64,000 nucleotides of DNA, taken from assembly GCA_963713625.1 (NCBI GenBank), contig CAVQMN010000008.1, positions 248,001 through 312,000 of the forward strand, written 5' to 3'. Below the pieces are notes generated by a model. The model was not told where the DNA came from and ran no database searches. It saw only the letters and a list, made by a program, of their open reading frames with translations. Every line of letters starts with the position of its first letter. Position 1 is the first letter of the stretch. Source of the stretch: Bog-756 sp963713625 (lineage in GTDB: Bacteria > Actinomycetota > Acidimicrobiia > Acidimicrobiales > RAAP-2). This document shows, one piece after another, positions 42,931 through 51,925 of the stretch. A program made the position numbers and the translations under genes.

Positions 42931-43716
42931 ATGGAGTCGAGCGTGCAGGTCGTCCAAGAGGGGCCGGTCACCGTGGTGACGATCGACCGGCCGGACCGGC
43001 GCAATGCCGTCGACCCGGCCACGGCCACAGCCCTTCTCGACGCCTTCGAGGCCTTCGATGCCGACGGTTCCTCGGCGGTGGCCGTGCTGACCGGAGGCAG
43101 TGGCACGTTCTGCGCCGGAGCGGATCTGAAGGGCCTGGCCGTGGGCGACCGGCACCGGGTCGCACCGGACGGGCCGGGACCGATGGGCCCGACCCGGCTC
43201 GAGCTGTCCAAACCGGTGATCGCCGCCGTCGAGGGCTTCGCCGTGGCCGGTGGCCTGGAGCTGGCCATCTGGTGCGACCTGCGGGTGGCGGCCGCCGGTT
43301 CGGTCTTCGGTGTCTTCTGCCGACGGTTCGGCGTGCCCCTGGTCGACGGGGGGACGGTCAGGCTCCCCCGACTGATCGGCCAGGGCCGCGCCCTCGACCT
43401 GATCCTCAGCGGACGCGAGGTCAGGGCCGACGAGGCCCTGACCATGGGCCTGGTCAACAGGGTCGTGCCCGACGGGGCCGCCCTGGAGGAGGCCAAGGCC
43501 TGGGGACACCAACTGGCCGCCCTCCCCCAGACCTGTCTTCGCAACGATCGCCGGTCGGTGCTCGATCAGTGGGGACTGTCCACTCCCGACGCCATGGCCG
43601 TCGAGACCCGGCTCGGGCTCGACAGCCTGGCCTCGCCGGAGGCCATCGCCGGCGCCGCCCGATTCGCGTCCGGAGCCGGGCGCGGCGGGACGACCGTCGA
43701 CCCCACCGACGGCTGA
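42931..43716 (+). CDS. Enoyl-CoA hydratase/isomerase family protein
   Basis: 261 residues of the crotonase fold. The oxyanion-hole segments are GTFCAGADLKGLA and VAGGLELAIWCDLRVA. The glutamate equivalent to E. coli/rat Glu164 is replaced in the GVFCRRFGVPLVDGG region, so isomerase or other chemistry is possible. It is divergent from the peroxiredoxin gene and lies 16 bases before a HAD phosphatase gene. It may act in fatty acid beta-oxidation, but the exact substrate is unknown. Confidence 0.85.
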   Translation: MESSVQVVQEGPVTVVTIDRPDRRNAVDPATATALLDAFEAFDADGSSAVAVLTGGSGTFCAGADLKGLAVGDRHRVAPDGPGPMGPTRLELSKPVIAAVEGFAVAGGLELAIWCDLRVAAAGSVFGVFCRRFGVPLVDGGTVRLPRLIGQGRALDLILSGREVRADEALTMGLVNRVVPDGAALEEAKAWGHQLAALPQTCLRNDRRSVLDQWGLSTPDAMAVETRLGLDSLASPEAIAGAARFASGAGRGGTTVDPTDG

Positions 43717-43732
43717 CGGCCGGGCGCCGACG

Positions 43733-44404
43733 ATGCCCGACGTGGCTGCGTTCGACTTCGACGGCACCCTGGCCGAGGGAGGCAGCGTCTTCGGCTACCT
43801 CTCCGCCCTCCGCGGGTCGGTGGTGGTGGCCTCGGCGGCCCTGGTCTTCGCCCCCCGCCTCGTCCACGCCGCGCTGGCCGCCGGCACGGTGGCCGACCGG
43901 ACCAAAGAGCTCCTGTTCGAGAGGGTGCTGGCCGGGGTCGACCTCGACCGGGCCGAGGAGGTGGGCGCCGCCTTCGCCCGCAGTCATCTCGACCACCACC
44001 TGCGCCCCTCGGTCCGGGCCCGGTTCGACTGGCACCGCCGGCGGGGCGACCGGGTGGTGATCGTCTCGGCCTCGCCCCACCTCTATGTCGGACCCGCAGG
44101 CGAACGGCTCGGGGCCGACGGCGTGGTCGCCACCCGTCTGGCCGTCAGTGACCAGGGCAGGTTGACCGGCCGCTACGAGGGGGCGAACTGTCGCGGGGAC
44201 GAAAAGCTCCGCCTGCTCCGACGGTGGATCGATGACTCGGGGGGGGCGCCCGACCGCCTCTGGGCCTACGGCAACAGCCGGGGCGACCTCACCATGCTCC
44301 GGGCGGCCGACGTCGGGGTCAACGTGGGAAAGCTCGGCCCGGTCGGCCGGCTGCGGTCGTTCCCGGGCCTCGCCGGCTCCGGACCCGGCCTCCACCCGGG
44401 CTGA
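43733..44404 (+). CDS. HAD-IB family phosphatase
   Basis: 223 residues. Motif I is AAFDFDGTLAEGGS, motif II is VVIVSASPHLYV, and motif III/IV is GDEKLRLLRRW with AYGNSRGDLTML. This is the subfamily containing phosphoserine phosphatase-like and acyl-phosphate-type enzymes that take small phosphorylated substrates. It appears co-transcribed with the enoyl-CoA hydratase gene and converges on the flippase gene. Confidence 0.87.
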   Translation: MPDVAAFDFDGTLAEGGSVFGYLSALRGSVVVASAALVFAPRLVHAALAAGTVADRTKELLFERVLAGVDLDRAEEVGAAFARSHLDHHLRPSVRARFDWHRRRGDRVVIVSASPHLYVGPAGERLGADGVVATRLAVSDQGRLTGRYEGANCRGDEKLRLLRRWIDDSGGAPDRLWAYGNSRGDLTMLRAADVGVNVGKLGPVGRLRSFPGLAGSGPGLHPG

Positions 44405-44473
44405 AGCCCCCGGGGCAGGCCTCCCGAGGCCCTCGAGCCGGACCCCTGAAGCCTCCGGGGCCGACCTCCGGGG

Positions 44474-47074
44474 TCAGAGGTACTCCTTCTTCCTCATCCA
44501 CACCAGGACGAACCAGCCCCAGATGGGGGGCAGGTAGGCCGTGAAGAGGCGTTGCACGAAGACGGCGGCCACCGCGTCCTGTTCAGGGATCCCGGCCGCG
44601 GTCAACCCGATGATCATCCCGGCCTCGACCACCCCCATGCCGCCCGGCACCGGGGAGATCCCGCCCAGCATGGAGCCGAGGGTGAGCACGACCAGGAGGG
44701 TGGCCAGACCCAGGTGCTGGCCGAACGCGTGCAGGGAGGCCCCGAGCGCCATGGCCACGAAGATCTGGGCGGCGATGTTGCCCCCGAAGATCTCCACCAG
44801 ATTCCGCGGATGGGTGGCCAGAAGCTTCAGGTGCTCCCAGACCTCCGAAGCCTTCGGTCGAATTTTCTGGGCGGCCAGCCGACGCCAGCGGGGGACGGCG
44901 AACACCAGCCCGGCGGCCACGCCGACCACGACGACCGCGATCACGATGAGCCACACCAGGTGGGAGTTCCCTCCGCTGGAGCTGTCGCTCGGTTCACTGA
45001 AGTGCAGATTGCCGAGGGCCAGGGGCAAGGCGATGAGGAAGAGGGCGCCCTTGACGATCCAGCTGGCCGTGCTGACGAGGACGCCCGAACTGACGGCCAC
45101 GGTGGGGCTGTACCCCTCCTGCTGGAAGAACCTGACCCGGGTGGCCAGCACGGCCATCGAACCGCCGGCCAGGGCGACGAAGGTGTCGGACAGTTCGAGG
45201 GCCAACGTCCGGCCGTACGGGAGCGGGTCGGTGACCGAGCCCACCGTGGTGATGGCGATGGCCGGATAGGCGGCCTGGGCCAGCACGAAGACCACCGCCA
45301 CCCAACCCCAGGCTGCTCCGGTGATGGTGCTCCACGACTTGGTCACGTTGATCAGGACCCCGATGAGGGCCCAGCCGCCGATGAGGGTGCCGAGGACCAG
45401 CAACAAGGTGACCCAGCTGATCCGGCGCGGCTCGATCAGCTTGGGCACCTCGACCCCGGCGGCGGCCGCACCCTCTTCGCGCACCGCGGTGAGGGTGGCC
45501 TTCTTCCCCCGGAGCGACTTGGAGGTGGCCGGGCCCAGCGCGGCGCGCTGGAGGAAGGGCAGGGCACCGACCAGAGCCTCGGACGGCATGGAGCGGGCGG
45601 CCGAGGCCACCGCCCGCTCGGGACCGGCCACCTCGGCCACGGCCGCCATCACCGCGGCAGCGTCGCGGTTGAGCTGGTCGGCGGTAGCCACGGTCGACGC
45701 CGATCGGAAGTCGATGAATCCCGCGTCCCCGTGATCGTCGACCACGATGGTCTTGGCCGAAAGGGCCCCGTGGGCGATCCCCGCCTTCCGCAGCAGGCTC
45801 AGCTGGCCGAAGATCTGATCGAGGGACGCGTCCCCGATCTCCGGCCCCGGCGGGTGGCCGGCGGCCGGTGACGGGGTCACCGCCTCGGCGCCGTCCGCCG
45901 TCCCGCGGGCCGCATCCTCTCCCTCGTGGGCACGGTCCGTCGCCACCGGAGCGTCGTCCGGCTGCCCGGGAGGAACGAAGAGGCGGAAGGCGGAGAGCCG
46001 GCTCCCGGTGGGCGGGCTGGTGACCAGCAGGGCGTCGTGCGCAGGACCGGCCGGCCCGGCCTCCAGCACCGCCGGCACCCGGGCCCCGGCCCGGGCCGCC
46101 ATCAGGGTCAGGTACGCCTCATGTTCCACCTGCTGTCGGCGGGTCAGGGCCAGTGTCGGTCCGGAGTCGCGGTAGAACAGGAAACGGGCCGTCTTGGCCA
46201 GCAGCTGGGCATCGGATGCGTCACGTCCGTAGACCGAGACATCGACCTCGCTCCCGTCGACCAACGCGGTGAAACGCCCGACCCCCCACTCCTGGTCGGG
46301 ATAGGGGACGACGGCCTCGGCGGCGATGCCGAGGTCACCCAGCAGGACCTGCACCTCATCGGTCGAAGGGAGGCCCAGCGGCGAACCGACGATGAGGTGG
46401 ACGATGGCGGTCACACCCCAGCCCAAAGCCAGGCTGCCGAGAATGGCGACCGGCAGTCCCGAGCGGTTGACCACCGCGGCCAGGGCCAGCAGGAAGATGG
46501 CCGTGTCGATGCTCCGCTGCAGCCACCGGCTGAGATAGGGCAGGGCGGCGACAGCCACCCCGACCGTCACCGCCACCCGCTCGACCGGGAACGAGAGGTC
46601 GAAGCCCGCAAGCGAGGGATCGGGGGGCCGCCCGCCGGTGGACCCCAGCAGCTCGCTCAGGATCAGGCAGGCGATCCACGACAGCAGTCCGGAGAGTCCG
46701 ATGTCCCGGATCGCGGACCAGCGCCGGGAGAAGAGGGCCAGCGCCACCGTGAGCGCGATGACGCCGATCGAGGCCACCCACCAGATCACCGTGACCAGCC
46801 ACCTGATCCCGTTCGGAGGCGACGCCATCGTGGTGGCCACGGTGTGCTCCGTACTGGAGTTGGCCTGCACCACCACCCAGCACACGAGGACGGCGACTGC
46901 GGCCACGCCGACGCGCACGGCATCACTCCCCCGCCGGCGGGTCTGCCCGTCGCCGACCGGGGCGAAGGCGATGGAGCGCCACGGTCGGCTACCCCGCTTG
47001 GGCCGAGGCGGATGGCTGCGGTCGGCGGCGGCCGAAAGGCTGCCCGGTGGGGACGCGGACTGGTCGGTCGTCAC
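44474..47074 (-). CDS. Large membrane protein: kinase-like domain fused to an MprF-type flippase domain
   Basis: 866 residues. An N-terminal set of about six membrane segments (roughly 50-230) is followed by a soluble part (240-540) with kinase-like features: HGALSAKTIVVDDHGDAGFIDF resembles the catalytic loop of ABC1/RIO or aminoglycoside kinases, but the loop aspartate is replaced by Ala. The last 300 residues have about eight membrane segments with GGSMAVLATRVRFFQ and GISPVPGGMGVVEAG, matching the lysylphosphatidylglycerol synthase flippase (UPF0104/YbhN) family. It may move a lipid or lipid-linked sugar. The start is GTG. Confidence 0.75.
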   Translation of the reverse strand: MTTDQSASPPGSLSAAADRSHPPRPKRGSRPWRSIAFAPVGDGQTRRRGSDAVRVGVAAVAVLVCWVVVQANSSTEHTVATTMASPPNGIRWLVTVIWWVASIGVIALTVALALFSRRWSAIRDIGLSGLLSWIACLILSELLGSTGGRPPDPSLAGFDLSFPVERVAVTVGVAVAALPYLSRWLQRSIDTAIFLLALAAVVNRSGLPVAILGSLALGWGVTAIVHLIVGSPLGLPSTDEVQVLLGDLGIAAEAVVPYPDQEWGVGRFTALVDGSEVDVSVYGRDASDAQLLAKTARFLFYRDSGPTLALTRRQQVEHEAYLTLMAARAGARVPAVLEAGPAGPAHDALLVTSPPTGSRLSAFRLFVPPGQPDDAPVATDRAHEGEDAARGTADGAEAVTPSPAAGHPPGPEIGDASLDQIFGQLSLLRKAGIAHGALSAKTIVVDDHGDAGFIDFRSASTVATADQLNRDAAAVMAAVAEVAGPERAVASAARSMPSEALVGALPFLQRAALGPATSKSLRGKKATLTAVREEGAAAAGVEVPKLIEPRRISWVTLLLVLGTLIGGWALIGVLINVTKSWSTITGAAWGWVAVVFVLAQAAYPAIAITTVGSVTDPLPYGRTLALELSDTFVALAGGSMAVLATRVRFFQQEGYSPTVAVSSGVLVSTASWIVKGALFLIALPLALGNLHFSEPSDSSSGGNSHLVWLIVIAVVVVGVAAGLVFAVPRWRRLAAQKIRPKASEVWEHLKLLATHPRNLVEIFGGNIAAQIFVAMALGASLHAFGQHLGLATLLVVLTLGSMLGGISPVPGGMGVVEAGMIIGLTAAGIPEQDAVAAVFVQRLFTAYLPPIWGWFVLVWMRKKEYL

Positions 47075-47207
47075 CGGGTCGGCCCTGCGGTGATGTCGGT
47101 GCTCCGGGGCCTGCGCGGTCGTTCGGTCATGGCGGTCTGAACACTAGGACCTGGTCCCGATCGGCTCCGGGATCCGGCCGGTGCCGGCCGGGGCCAGGTC
47201 GGTGTCG

Positions 47208-49250
47208 CTAGCCGGCGCCCGATCCGAAGAAGGCGGCGTCGCCGAAGGAGAAGATGCCGCCGTCGGAGGCCACCAACCAGTAACCCTGCCCGGCCCGGGC
47301 CTGGGCCATGCCCACCACCGGCTCAGCCAGGGTCAGACCACCGGTCGAGCCGTAGAAGGGGGCCGTGCCGAAGGCGAAGATGCCGCCGTCGGAGGCCACC
47401 AACCAGTAGCCGAGACCACCCGGAGCCGAGGCCATGCCCACCACCGGCTTGTTGAGGGGTGTCCCTCCCATCGAGCCGTAGAAAGCGGCATCGCCGAAGG
47501 AGAAGATCCCGCCGTCCGAGGCCACCTCCCAGTACCCCTTGCCGTCGGGGGTGGCCGCCACGCCCACCACCGGTTTGTTGAGCGGCGTGCCGCCCATCGA
47601 GCCGTAGAAGGCGGCATCGCCGAAGGAGAAGATCCCGCCGTCCGAGGCCACCTCCCAGTACCCCTTGCCGTCGGGGGTGGGGGCGATGCCCACCACCGGT
47701 TTGTTGAGGGGCGTGCCTCCCATCGAGCCGTAAAAGGACGCATCGCCGTAACTGAAGATCCCGCCGTCCGAGGCCACCAGCCAGTACCCCTTGCCGTCGG
47801 GGGTGTTGGCCACACCCACCACCGGTCGGGCCAGGGGGAGACCGTTGGCTGCGCCCAGGAAGCCGGCGTCGCCGAAAACGGCCACGCCGCCGTTGCTGCC
47901 CGCCAACCGGTAGCCGGCCCCTCTCGGGGTGCCCGCCATCCCCACCGTCGGGCCCCCGACCGAGGCGTTGGTGGTGAACCAGTCGGACTTGAGCCCGAGG
48001 GCACCGGCGAAGGCGTCGCCCGACAGCGAGACGTCCCCGTTGGAACCGTCCAGGGTCATCGACATCACCCGGCCACCCCAGTCGCCGTCGCCGTTGCGAC
48101 CGGTGATGTTGACCGAGACCAGTGTGCCCAGGCTGGGCCAGGTGGCCTCGATGGTGGGCACGGGTATCGACGCCGTCCAGGTGTGGTTGGGATTGCACGC
48201 TCCCGGAACGCACACGCTGTCACCGGTGTCCGGCACCGCCGGAAACGCCCCCGGAGCCGTATACCCCCCGGTCGACGAGGAGTACTGGGTGGCGGCCACC
48301 GCGCCGCCCGGGAACTCCATGACCCGGCCGGCCGTGTCGGCCACGGCCAGGTCGCTGAGTGCACTCTCGTTGAGCGTCCCCCGGTAGGTCTGGCAGTCGA
48401 GATCGCAGGTGTCGGCGTACCCACCGTAGGAACCCAGCCCCGCCATCACGTACGAGCGTGCGGCCACGGCCTGGGCCTCGAGCTCCTGGAACCCCCAGGG
48501 TTGGCCCTGCGGGCCGGCCTGACCGAGTGTCCCCCAGCCGGCCGGCGACTCGTTGGGCACGACCCCGGACACGTACTGCTCGAGGGGGACGATATTGACG
48601 GTCCGGGCCGCGCCGTCCGAGTTGAAGAGGGCCTCGATCGAACCCCGCACGGTGAGGTTGCCCCCGCCCTGACAGAGCTGCAGGGCCTGCGACCCGGTGG
48701 TCGGATCACCGAGCCCCGGATTGACGGACGGGGTGGCGGTGGGATCGGACACGTTGGACCGGGTGGGAGCGGCCGGCCAGGGACCTCCACACCCCGGGCC
48801 CACCCAGACGTTCCAGAGTCCGCCCGCCGCCGGGCTCATCAGGACCGCCTGGCCCGCTCCGACATCCGGCCCACCGGAAACGGTGAACGGGGAGCCCGAG
48901 GTCACGATCACCGTGTTGCCGTCGTTCTCGGTCAGGGCCACCCGGACGTTCGTCGCCTGCTGGGCGGCGGACAGGCCGGCCAGTGCGGTGCCCCCGTAGT
49001 AGTGGTCGACGATCGACTGGTAGCCGGTCCCGGCCAGTGCATACCCGAGCGCGCCCCACTGACCCATGCCGTGGCCGTGCCCCCAACCATGCCCCTCGAG
49101 GGTCACCGTCGCCGCCGGATAGGCCGAGGCGGGAGAGGCGGGGGCGATGGCCCCCAGGGCGGCGGCGACCGCGGTGGCCACCAGTGCGGCGGCTGACAAC
49201 AAGGTGAAGCGCCGACGCGCCCGACCGTTGGTGCCGCCTGCGGGCATCAT
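47208..49250 (-). CDS. Secreted SpoIID/LytB-domain protein with six 42-residue repeats
   Basis: About 680 residues. A signal peptide (RRRFTLLSAAALVATAVAAA...) is followed by a SpoIID domain with IVPLEQYVSGVVPNESPAGW and LEAQAVAARSYVMAG. SpoIID enzymes are lytic transglycosylases acting on denuded peptidoglycan. From about residue 430 to the end there are six repeats of 42 residues with the core GYWEVASDGGIFSFGDA and YGSMGGTPLNKPVVG. The same repeats end the neighbouring secreted protein. The ATG at 49250 has AGGAG at a good distance. Confidence 0.82.
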   Translation of the reverse strand: MMPAGGTNGRARRRFTLLSAAALVATAVAAALGAIAPASPASAYPAATVTLEGHGWGHGHGMGQWGALGYALAGTGYQSIVDHYYGGTALAGLSAAQQATNVRVALTENDGNTVIVTSGSPFTVSGGPDVGAGQAVLMSPAAGGLWNVWVGPGCGGPWPAAPTRSNVSDPTATPSVNPGLGDPTTGSQALQLCQGGGNLTVRGSIEALFNSDGAARTVNIVPLEQYVSGVVPNESPAGWGTLGQAGPQGQPWGFQELEAQAVAARSYVMAGLGSYGGYADTCDLDCQTYRGTLNESALSDLAVADTAGRVMEFPGGAVAATQYSSSTGGYTAPGAFPAVPDTGDSVCVPGACNPNHTWTASIPVPTIEATWPSLGTLVSVNITGRNGDGDWGGRVMSMTLDGSNGDVSLSGDAFAGALGLKSDWFTTNASVGGPTVGMAGTPRGAGYRLAGSNGGVAVFGDAGFLGAANGLPLARPVVGVANTPDGKGYWLVASDGGIFSYGDASFYGSMGGTPLNKPVVGIAPTPDGKGYWEVASDGGIFSFGDAAFYGSMGGTPLNKPVVGVAATPDGKGYWEVASDGGIFSFGDAAFYGSMGGTPLNKPVVGMASAPGGLGYWLVASDGGIFAFGTAPFYGSTGGLTLAEPVVGMAQARAGQGYWLVASDGGIFSFGDAAFFGSGAG

Positions 49251-49282
49251 CTCGACCAACTCCTGTCCGTGACGGTGCCCGC

Positions 49283-49345
49283 CGGGTCGGGCCCGGTGCC
49301 CGTCGGTTCGGGCCCGGTGCCCGTCGGGTCGGGTCGGGTCGGATC
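49283..49345. repeat. Short GC-rich direct repeats between the two secreted-protein genes
   Basis: Two 21-base units at 49283-49303 and 49304-49324 differ at one base, followed by reiterated TCGGG pentamers. They occupy most of the 105-base spacer. No gene is seen. Confidence 0.7.
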
Positions 49346-49355
49346 GGGCACGGCG

Positions 49356-51635
49356 CTAGTCGGTCCCTCCGGCGCCGGCGAACACCTGCGGCATCGACCC
49401 GTAGAAGGGCGCGCTCCCGAAGGAGAACAGGCCGCCGTCGGCCGCCACCTCCCAGTAGCCGTTGCCGCGGTTGGAGGCCATACCCACCACCGGCTCATTG
49501 AGGGGCTGTCCGCCCATGGACCCGTAGAACTTGGCGTCACCGAAGGCAAACAGTCCCCCGTCGGAGGCCACCTCCCAGTAGCCCCCGCCGTCGGGCGTGG
49601 CGGCAATGCCCACGACCGGTTGGTTGAGGGGCGTGCCGCCCATCGAGCCGTAGAACTTGGCATTCCCGAAGGCGAAGATCCCGCCGTCGGAGGCCACCTC
49701 CCAGTAGCCCCCGCCGTCCGGGGTGGCGGCCAGGCCCACCACCGGTCTGTTGAGGGGCGTGCCCCCCATCGAGCCGTAGAAACCGGCATTGCCGAAGGCG
49801 AAGAGGCCCCCGTCCGAGGCCACCTCCCAGTAGCCCCCGCCGTCCGGGGTGGCGGCCATGCCCACCACCGGTCTGTTGATGGGCGTACCCCCCATCGAGC
49901 CGTAGAAACCGGCATTGCCGAAGGCGAAGAGGCCCCCGTCCGAGGCCACCTCCCAGTAGCCCTTGCCGTTCCTGGTGGCGGCCATGCCCACGATGGGTTG
50001 GTTGAGGTGCTGCCCGCCCATCGATCCGTGGAAGGCGGCGTTGCCGAAGGCGAACAGACCGCCGTCGGAAGCGACGTTCCAGTACCCCTTGCCGTTGCCG
50101 GTCGGGGCCATGCCCACGATGGGTGCGTTGAGGTGGCCGGGACCGGGCTGGCTCAGCCAGCCGGTCAGCTGCGGGTTCTGATGGAACATCGGCCAGGACT
50201 TCTGGCCCAACCCGTGCCCCTGGGACCCTCCGATCTCGTAGTGCTGGATGATCCCTGCGTTCTGATTGTTGTAGCCGGCGATGGTGATGCCGATGGTCCC
50301 GTTGGGATCGATGGTGACCATCGGCGAGTTCTGGAGTCCGATGGCGTTCGTCCCGAGGGTGGCCACCACTTGCGCACTCCGGCCGTCGTAGATGACCAGA
50401 CCGTTGGATGTCGGGACCAGCACGTCGTTGTAACCGCCTCCGGTGAGGTCGGCGGTGACGATGCCACCGATGATCGTGCCCGAGGTGCTCTGCGGCCACC
50501 CGGGCATCGGTGCACCGGTGGCGCCGTTGAGGGCCCACACCAGCCCGCCCGATCCGGTGTCGGCCCCTTCCAGGATCTCTTCTCCGCCGTTTCCGAGGAT
50601 GTCGCCGATGGCCGGGCTGCCGGTGGTGCTCCCGCCGAGGTTGGTGCTCCAGGCGATGTTGCAGTCGGCGTTCGACGCAAACAGCGTGTTGGAGTCGGAC
50701 GCTCCCGCGTAGTAGGTCCCGGTGCCGAAGGCGATGCCCGGCTGCCCGCCGCCGAGGAAGTTGCCCACCGCCGGCGAGGAGTCGACGGTCTGGTTGGTGT
50801 CGTAGTCACAGATGAGATTCCCGCCCGCTCCGAGCACCCGCAGGTGGCCGCCGGCGGTGTAGGTCTGCCCGTAGGCCAGACCCGGCGATGAGTCGCCGCC
50901 CTCGATCACCTCGGTCTGTCCGTTGCCGTAGAGGTCGGCCAGCGACGGCGTCGTGAAGCCACTGTCGGCGGTGAAGAAGGGCCAACCGGGCAGGACGGAC
51001 CCGTTGCCCGCGTTGAACGCATACTCCTCCTGCCCGAGGGACGGGGCCACGACTGCGTTCACACCGTTGAGATCTCCCACCGCCATCGACGCCTGGACAC
51101 CGTGGAGCCCATTGGGGTCCGGGGCGTTCTGGCCCCACACCTGTGATCCCGTATTGCCGAACGCGTAGTAGCCGCCGACCGACGGATTGGCCGCGTTGCC
51201 GGCCCCGACGAAGACCGTGTCCGTGCCGTTGCCGTCGGGAGTCACCGATGGTGTCGAGTCGATGGGGGCACCACCGGTATGGGCCGGCCAGCCCGCCACC
51301 CCGGAGCCGTTGCCCAGGTGGAAGGCCCAGAGGTTGCCGGCCCGGTCGCCGACCACCACCGACGGTCCGCCGCCGTCCAGTGTGGCCACCGACGGTGAGC
51401 TCTGGGCGATGGGGCCGCCGGCATCGGGCAACGTCTGCTGCCAGGTGAGCGAGATGGGCAGGGCGGCGTGGCCCTTCATACTTGCGGCCGAAGCCGGTGC
51501 GGGCCGGATCACTCCCCCGAGGACGGCCCCGACGGAGCCGAGGAGGAGAAGGGCGGCAAGGATGGCGACCCGGGTGCGATGCGTCCCCCTTCGGTGAGTT
51601 ACGCGTGACCCGTCGGCTCCTGGCACTTCGTTCAT
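49356..51635 (-). CDS. Secreted beta-propeller-like protein with six C-terminal 42-residue repeats
   Basis: 759 residues. A signal peptide (RVAILAALLLLGSVGAVLGG then APASA) leads to a domain with FG-GAP/PQQ-like repeats (SPSVATLDGGGPSVVVGD, STPSVTPDGNGTDTVFVG, SSPAVGNFLGGGQPGIAFG, GSPAIGDILGNGGEEILEG), probably a beta-propeller. From about residue 510 come six 42-residue repeats around GYWEVASDGGLFAFGNA and FYGSMGGTPLN. These match the C-terminus of the SpoIID protein next to it. No catalytic motif is seen, so a binding or surface role is likely. The ATG has AGAGGAG upstream. Confidence 0.8.
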   Translation of the reverse strand: MNEVPGADGSRVTHRRGTHRTRVAILAALLLLGSVGAVLGGVIRPAPASAASMKGHAALPISLTWQQTLPDAGGPIAQSSPSVATLDGGGPSVVVGDRAGNLWAFHLGNGSGVAGWPAHTGGAPIDSTPSVTPDGNGTDTVFVGAGNAANPSVGGYYAFGNTGSQVWGQNAPDPNGLHGVQASMAVGDLNGVNAVVAPSLGQEEYAFNAGNGSVLPGWPFFTADSGFTTPSLADLYGNGQTEVIEGGDSSPGLAYGQTYTAGGHLRVLGAGGNLICDYDTNQTVDSSPAVGNFLGGGQPGIAFGTGTYYAGASDSNTLFASNADCNIAWSTNLGGSTTGSPAIGDILGNGGEEILEGADTGSGGLVWALNGATGAPMPGWPQSTSGTIIGGIVTADLTGGGYNDVLVPTSNGLVIYDGRSAQVVATLGTNAIGLQNSPMVTIDPNGTIGITIAGYNNQNAGIIQHYEIGGSQGHGLGQKSWPMFHQNPQLTGWLSQPGPGHLNAPIVGMAPTGNGKGYWNVASDGGLFAFGNAAFHGSMGGQHLNQPIVGMAATRNGKGYWEVASDGGLFAFGNAGFYGSMGGTPINRPVVGMAATPDGGGYWEVASDGGLFAFGNAGFYGSMGGTPLNRPVVGLAATPDGGGYWEVASDGGIFAFGNAKFYGSMGGTPLNQPVVGIAATPDGGGYWEVASDGGLFAFGDAKFYGSMGGQPLNEPVVGMASNRGNGYWEVAADGGLFSFGSAPFYGSMPQVFAGAGGTD

Positions 51636-51703
51636 ACGGACGCTCCTCTGACTCGGATTCGATGGTGGTGGCCATGGACTCGGCTCGGACGGACGGACGG
51701 CAT

Positions 51704-51743
51704 CCACCCTTGTGAAGAGCTCATGCGCATGACCACCCTTGTG
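51704..51743. promoter_or_regulatory. Candidate operator: paired 11-bp repeats around a 12-bp palindrome
   Basis: CCACCCTTGTG occurs at 51704-51714 and 51733-51743. Between them is a perfect palindrome, TCATGCGCATGA (51721-51732). The unit lies 69 bases upstream of the secreted propeller protein and between divergent genes, so it could regulate either. The full gap 51636-51925 holds no gene. Confidence 0.5.
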
Positions 51744-51914
51744 GTATCGGTCGTTCGGAGCCTGAACTGAACTCCTGGGGCGTGTTTATGAGGCGCCCTG
51801 GCGGGTAGGGCCCGGGGTTCTTTCGGGTTTGCCCGTCCCGCGGGCGGGTCGGTGCGGCCTGCGGGGCGGTTCGGCTGCCCCAGGTGGGTACGCCCTGTCC
51901 GGCTCCGTCCTCGG

Positions 51915-51920
51915 TACCCT
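51915..51920 (+). promoter_or_regulatory. Candidate -10 element of the GT-C-like gene
   Basis: TACCCT with 5 bases before the ATG at 51926, consistent with a leaderless or nearly leaderless transcript. No -35 is clear. Confidence 0.35.
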
Positions 51921-51925
51921 GAGCC

